64,000 bases of DNA from Stenotrophomonas_A sp035629025 (lineage in GTDB: Bacteria; Pseudomonadota; Gammaproteobacteria; Xanthomonadales; Xanthomonadaceae): the NCBI GenBank assembly GCA_035629025.1, contig DASPIU010000005.1, forward strand, positions 1 through 64,000, written 5' to 3'. Below the pieces are notes generated by a model. That model ran no database searches and was not told where the DNA came from. It saw only the letters and a program-made list of their open reading frames with translations. Below, piece after piece: positions 61,084 to 64,000 of this stretch. Position numbers and translations under genes: made by a program. Within the stretch, counting starts at the first letter, position 1. Every line of letters starts with the position of its first letter.

Positions 61084-61529
61084 ACCCGACCCGTCGCCGC
61101 CGCCTGTGGCTGGTGCTGGTCCTGGTCCTGGCCGGAGGCCTGGCGACCACCCTGGTCGCACTGGCCTTGCAGCGCAACGTCGCCTATCTGTACACGCCTT
61201 CGGAAGTGCTGCGCGGCGAGGCCGGCGGCCACGCCCGCTTCCGCCTCGGCGGCATGGTCGAGAAAGGTTCGTTCCAGCGCGCCTCCGGTTCGTTGCAGGC
61301 GCACTTCCGCGTGACCGACGGCGATGCCCAGTTGCCGGTGAGCTTTGACCGCATCCTCCCGGACCTGTTCCGCGAGGGCCAGGCGGTGATCGCCACCGGG
61401 CGCATGCAGGGCGGCGTGTTCGTGGCCGAGGAAGTGCTGGCCAAGCACGACGAGAACTACATGCCCAAGGAAGTGGCCGACAAGATGGGCGCGGCCCATC
61501 GCAAGCACGACGTGGCGGCCCCGCAGTGA
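61080..61529 (+). CDS. ccmE: Heme chaperone CcmE
   Basis: 149 residues. N-terminal anchor, periplasmic OB fold, and the covalent haem histidine H123 with Y127 in LAKHDENYMPKEV. FRLGGMVEKGSFQR and LPVSFDRILPDLFREGQAV are family blocks. Confidence 0.96.
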   Translation: MNPTRRRRLWLVLVLVLAGGLATTLVALALQRNVAYLYTPSEVLRGEAGGHARFRLGGMVEKGSFQRASGSLQAHFRVTDGDAQLPVSFDRILPDLFREGQAVIATGRMQGGVFVAEEVLAKHDENYMPKEVADKMGAAHRKHDVAAPQ

Positions 61530-61602
61530 CAGGTGTTGCAGCAGGTGTGACCCGCTCGGCAGACCGCTTCGGCAGCAGCCACCGCGCCGGCGGAGGCCGT
61601 TG

Positions 61603-63543
61603 ATGCTGCCCGAACTCGGCCAGGTCCTGCTCATCCTCGCCCTGCTGGTCGCCATGCTGCAGGCGGTGCTGCCGCTGGCCGGCGCGCAGCGGGGCCACGC
61701 CGCGTGGATGGCGGTGGCGCGGCCCGCCGCGCTGGCGCAGCTGGTGCTGGTCGGTGGCGCGTTCGCGGTACTGACCTGGGCGTTCGTGCATCAGGATTTT
61801 TCCGTCGCCTACGTGGCGCAGAATTCCAGCACGCTGCTGCCGCTGGTCTATCGCTACTCGGCGGTATGGGGCGCGCACGAAGGCTCGCTGCTGCTGTGGA
61901 CGTTGGTGCTGGCGCTGTGGAGCGCGGCAGTGGCCGTGTTCTCGCGCCAGCTGCCGGCGCCGGTGCTGGCGCGCGTGCTCGGGGTGATGGCCCTGATCAG
62001 CCTGGGCTTTCTGGCCTTCCTGTTGTTCACCTCCAACCCGTTCGCGCGGCTGTTGCCGGCGGCGACTGAAGGCGGCGACCTCAACCCGCTGCTGCAGGAC
62101 CCGGGTCTGGTGATCCACCCGCCAATGCTCTACGCCGGCTATGTCGGCTTCGCGGTGCCGTTTGCCTTCGCCATTGCTGCGTTGCTGGAGGGGCGGCTGG
62201 ATGCGCGCTGGCTGCGCTGGTCGCGGCCATGGACAAACGTGGCCTGGGCCCTGCTCACCTTGGGCATCGCCCTGGGCAGCTGGTGGGCGTACTACGAACT
62301 GGGCTGGGGCGGCTGGTGGTTCTGGGACCCGGTCGAGAACGCGAGCTTCATGCCGTGGCTGGCCGGCGCGGCGCTGCTGCATTCGCAGGCGGTGACCGAA
62401 AAGCGCGGCAGCTTCGGCGGCTGGACGCTGCTGCTGGCGATCGCTGCGTTCTCGCTGTCGCTGCTGGGCACCTTCCTGGTCCGCTCGGGCGTGCTGACCA
62501 GCGTGCATTCCTTCGCCGCCGATCCTTCGCGCGGGTTGTTCATCCTGGTGTTCCTGGCGCTGGTGATTGGCGGCTCGCTGCTGCTGTACGCGCTGCGCGC
62601 GCCGGGCATGGCGCTGGCGGCGGACGATCCGCGCCGCGGTTTTGCCGGCACCTCGCGCGAGACGCTGTTGCTGCTCAACAACCTGTTGCTGGCCTGCGCC
62701 TGCGCGATGGTGCTGCTGGGCACGCTGTACCCGTTGCTCGCCGACGCGCTGGCGCTGGGCAAGCTGTCGGTAGGCCCGCCCTACTTCGGCACCTTGTTCC
62801 TGGTGTTGATGGCACCGCTGGTGCTGCTGCTGCCATTCGGCCCGCTGACCCGCTGGCAGCGCGACGAACCCTCGCGCCTGCTGGCATTGCTGCTGCCATG
62901 GCTGCTGCTGGCGCTGCTGGCCGGCGTGCTGGCCTGGGCCTGCGCACCGCAGGGCCGCCTGAAGACCGGCCTGGGTGTGGCGGCCGCGGCCTGGGTGTTG
63001 CTCGGCACGCTGCGCTTTGCCTGGCTGCGCCTGCGCGGCGCCGCGCCCGGCCAGCGCCTGACCGCGGAAATGATCGGCATGCTGCTGGCGCACTGCGGCG
63101 TGGCTGTGTTCCTGACCGGTGCGCTGCTGGTGGAATCACTGAGTGTGCAGCGCGAGGTGGCGCTGGCGCCGGGCCAGCGCCTGGAGATCGGCCGCTACAG
63201 CTTGCGCTTCGAGGGGCTCGACCAGGTGCAGGGCCCGAACTACATTGCCGATCGTGCGCGCATGGCAGTGCTGCGCGGCGAGCGCGAACTGGGCATGCTG
63301 GTGCCGGAGAAGCGGCGTTACGCCAGCGGCGGCCAGGTGATGACCGAAGCCGGCATCCGTCCTGGTCTGGGCGGCGATGTCTATGTCGCCCTGGGCGAAC
63401 CGCTCGGCGATGGCGCCTGGGCCGTGCGCGCGCATGTCAAGCCATTCGTGCGCTGGATCTGGCTCGGCGCGCTGTTGATGGCGCTGGGCGGACTGGTCAC
63501 CGCCACCGACCGGCGCTTCCGTCGTATCCCGGAGAAGTCCTGA
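61603..63543 (+). CDS. ccmF: Cytochrome c heme lyase subunit CcmF
   Basis: 646 residues, about 13-15 membrane segments. WWD motif WGGWWFWDPVENASFMPWL near residue 235; haem-ligand histidines in HPPMLYAGYVG and LLHSQAVTEKRGSFGGW. Transfers haem from CcmE to apocytochrome with CcmH. GGAGG precedes the ATG at 61603. The stop overlaps dsbE (TGATG). Confidence 0.95.
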   Translation: MLPELGQVLLILALLVAMLQAVLPLAGAQRGHAAWMAVARPAALAQLVLVGGAFAVLTWAFVHQDFSVAYVAQNSSTLLPLVYRYSAVWGAHEGSLLLWTLVLALWSAAVAVFSRQLPAPVLARVLGVMALISLGFLAFLLFTSNPFARLLPAATEGGDLNPLLQDPGLVIHPPMLYAGYVGFAVPFAFAIAALLEGRLDARWLRWSRPWTNVAWALLTLGIALGSWWAYYELGWGGWWFWDPVENASFMPWLAGAALLHSQAVTEKRGSFGGWTLLLAIAAFSLSLLGTFLVRSGVLTSVHSFAADPSRGLFILVFLALVIGGSLLLYALRAPGMALAADDPRRGFAGTSRETLLLLNNLLLACACAMVLLGTLYPLLADALALGKLSVGPPYFGTLFLVLMAPLVLLLPFGPLTRWQRDEPSRLLALLLPWLLLALLAGVLAWACAPQGRLKTGLGVAAAAWVLLGTLRFAWLRLRGAAPGQRLTAEMIGMLLAHCGVAVFLTGALLVESLSVQREVALAPGQRLEIGRYSLRFEGLDQVQGPNYIADRARMAVLRGERELGMLVPEKRRYASGGQVMTEAGIRPGLGGDVYVALGEPLGDGAWAVRAHVKPFVRWIWLGALLMALGGLVTATDRRFRRIPEKS

Positions 63544-64000
63544 TGTCCCCATCCTCGCCTCGCCGTCTGTCGCTGCCCTTGCTGCTCGGCGGCGTGGCGT
63601 TGTTCGTCGCCGTACTGGGGCTGCTGCTGTATGGCGTGTACCGCTCCGGCCAGGCCGACCGCGACAGCCTGCCCTCCGCGCTGATCGGCAAGCCGGCGCC
63701 GGATTTCGATCTGCCGCTGCTGCACGACGAATCGGTCCGCGTGCACAGCGCGGATCTGCGCGGCGCGCCCTACGTGCTCAATGTGTGGGGCAGCTGGTGC
63801 CCGACCTGCCGCGAAGAGCATCCCATCCTTACCCGCTTTGCCCTGAGCAAGCGCGTGCGGGTGATCGGCTACAACTGGAAGGACGAGCGCGCCGACGCAT
63901 TGCACTGGCTTGAGCAGCTGGGCAACCCGTACCTGCTGGTGCTGGCCGACCGCGATGGCCGCACCGCGATCGACTGGGGCATTGCCGCCGCGCCGGAAAC
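63543..64000 (+). CDS. dsbE: Thiol:disulfide interchange protein DsbE/CcmG (partial)
   Basis: First 152 codons; the gene runs out of the window. N-terminal anchor (about 11-31), then a thioredoxin fold with WGSWCPTCREEH (C86, C89), the reducing active site that keeps the apocytochrome CxxCH reduced. ccmH should follow outside the window. Confidence 0.95.
   Translation, partial: MSPSSPRRLSLPLLLGGVALFVAVLGLLLYGVYRSGQADRDSLPSALIGKPAPDFDLPLLHDESVRVHSADLRGAPYVLNVWGSWCPTCREEHPILTRFALSKRVRVIGYNWKDERADALHWLEQLGNPYLLVLADRDGRTAIDWGIAAAPE

Noticed and set aside
60694..63093. 799-residue open frame opposite ccmF/ccmE
   Set aside because: Gln/Arg/His-rich shadow of membrane-protein genes on the other strand.

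Overview
The window is about 64 kb of high-G+C, gene-dense chromosomal DNA from a gamma-proteobacterium. It most likely comes from the Xanthomonadaceae (Xanthomonas, Pseudoxanthomonas, Stenotrophomonas and relatives). This is an inference from the Entner-Doudoroff operon zwf-glk-pgl-edd-eda, the long minus-strand run sdh-lolCD-comEC-exbBD-msbA-lpxK-kdsB-uvrC-pgsA, the carbohydrate scavenging genes, and intergenic GTAGGAG palindromes of a kind common in that family. I see no rRNA, CRISPR array, prophage or insertion sequence. Nearly everything is core genome.

Layout: (1) 1-10.1 kb: rne, a GacA-like response regulator, trhO, a small membrane protein, an FKBP lipoprotein, a flavoprotein, a glutamate-synthase-like FMN protein and a UDP-sugar dehydrogenase. 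(2) 10.2-11.3 kb: a tRNA-Leu(UAA) gene split by a 223-nt group I intron, abutted by a toxin-antitoxin pair. (3) 11.4-13.5 kb: hemN under an FNR-type box, then a duplicated tRNA-Gly/tRNA-Cys array. (4) 13.5-31.6 kb, minus strand: pgsA, uvrC, a thioredoxin-like/NHL protein, kdsB, lpxK, msbA, exbD, exbB, comEC, lolD, lolC, ygfX, sdhE, sdhB, sdhA, sdhD, sdhC and a DUF1674 (SDHAF4-type) gene. These serve envelope building, DNA uptake and repair, and succinate dehydrogenase with two maturation factors. (5) 31.6-39.9 kb: ygfZ, an MsmK/UgpC-type sugar-ABC ATPase, then the Entner-Doudoroff operon. (6) 40.3-49.6 kb: a glycan-use locus with a 1055-residue secreted glycosidase-like protein, two permeases, a binding lipoprotein, a GH144-like lipoprotein and a divergently placed LacI regulator. 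(7) 49.9-58.2 kb: bolA, YciI, scpA-scpB-rluB, a second LacI regulator, a secreted orphan, a YafV-type amidase and a methionine aminotransferase. (8) 58.2-64 kb: two copies of a palindromic element and then ccmABCDEF-dsbE, with dsbE cut by the window end.

How it fits together: the glycan locus has binding protein and permeases but no ATPase. The lone ATPase at 32.5-33.6 kb carries upstream the same 14-bp LacI-type operator (TGNAANCGNTTNCA) that lies before the GH144 operon and before the lacI gene. The three sites suggest one regulon. Imported glucose units would then pass through the neighbouring glk-zwf-pgl-edd-eda genes. The most striking non-protein features are the self-splicing intron in tRNA-Leu, the three-site LacI regulon, and two inverted copies of a roughly 100-bp cruciform element whose stems show compensatory changes.
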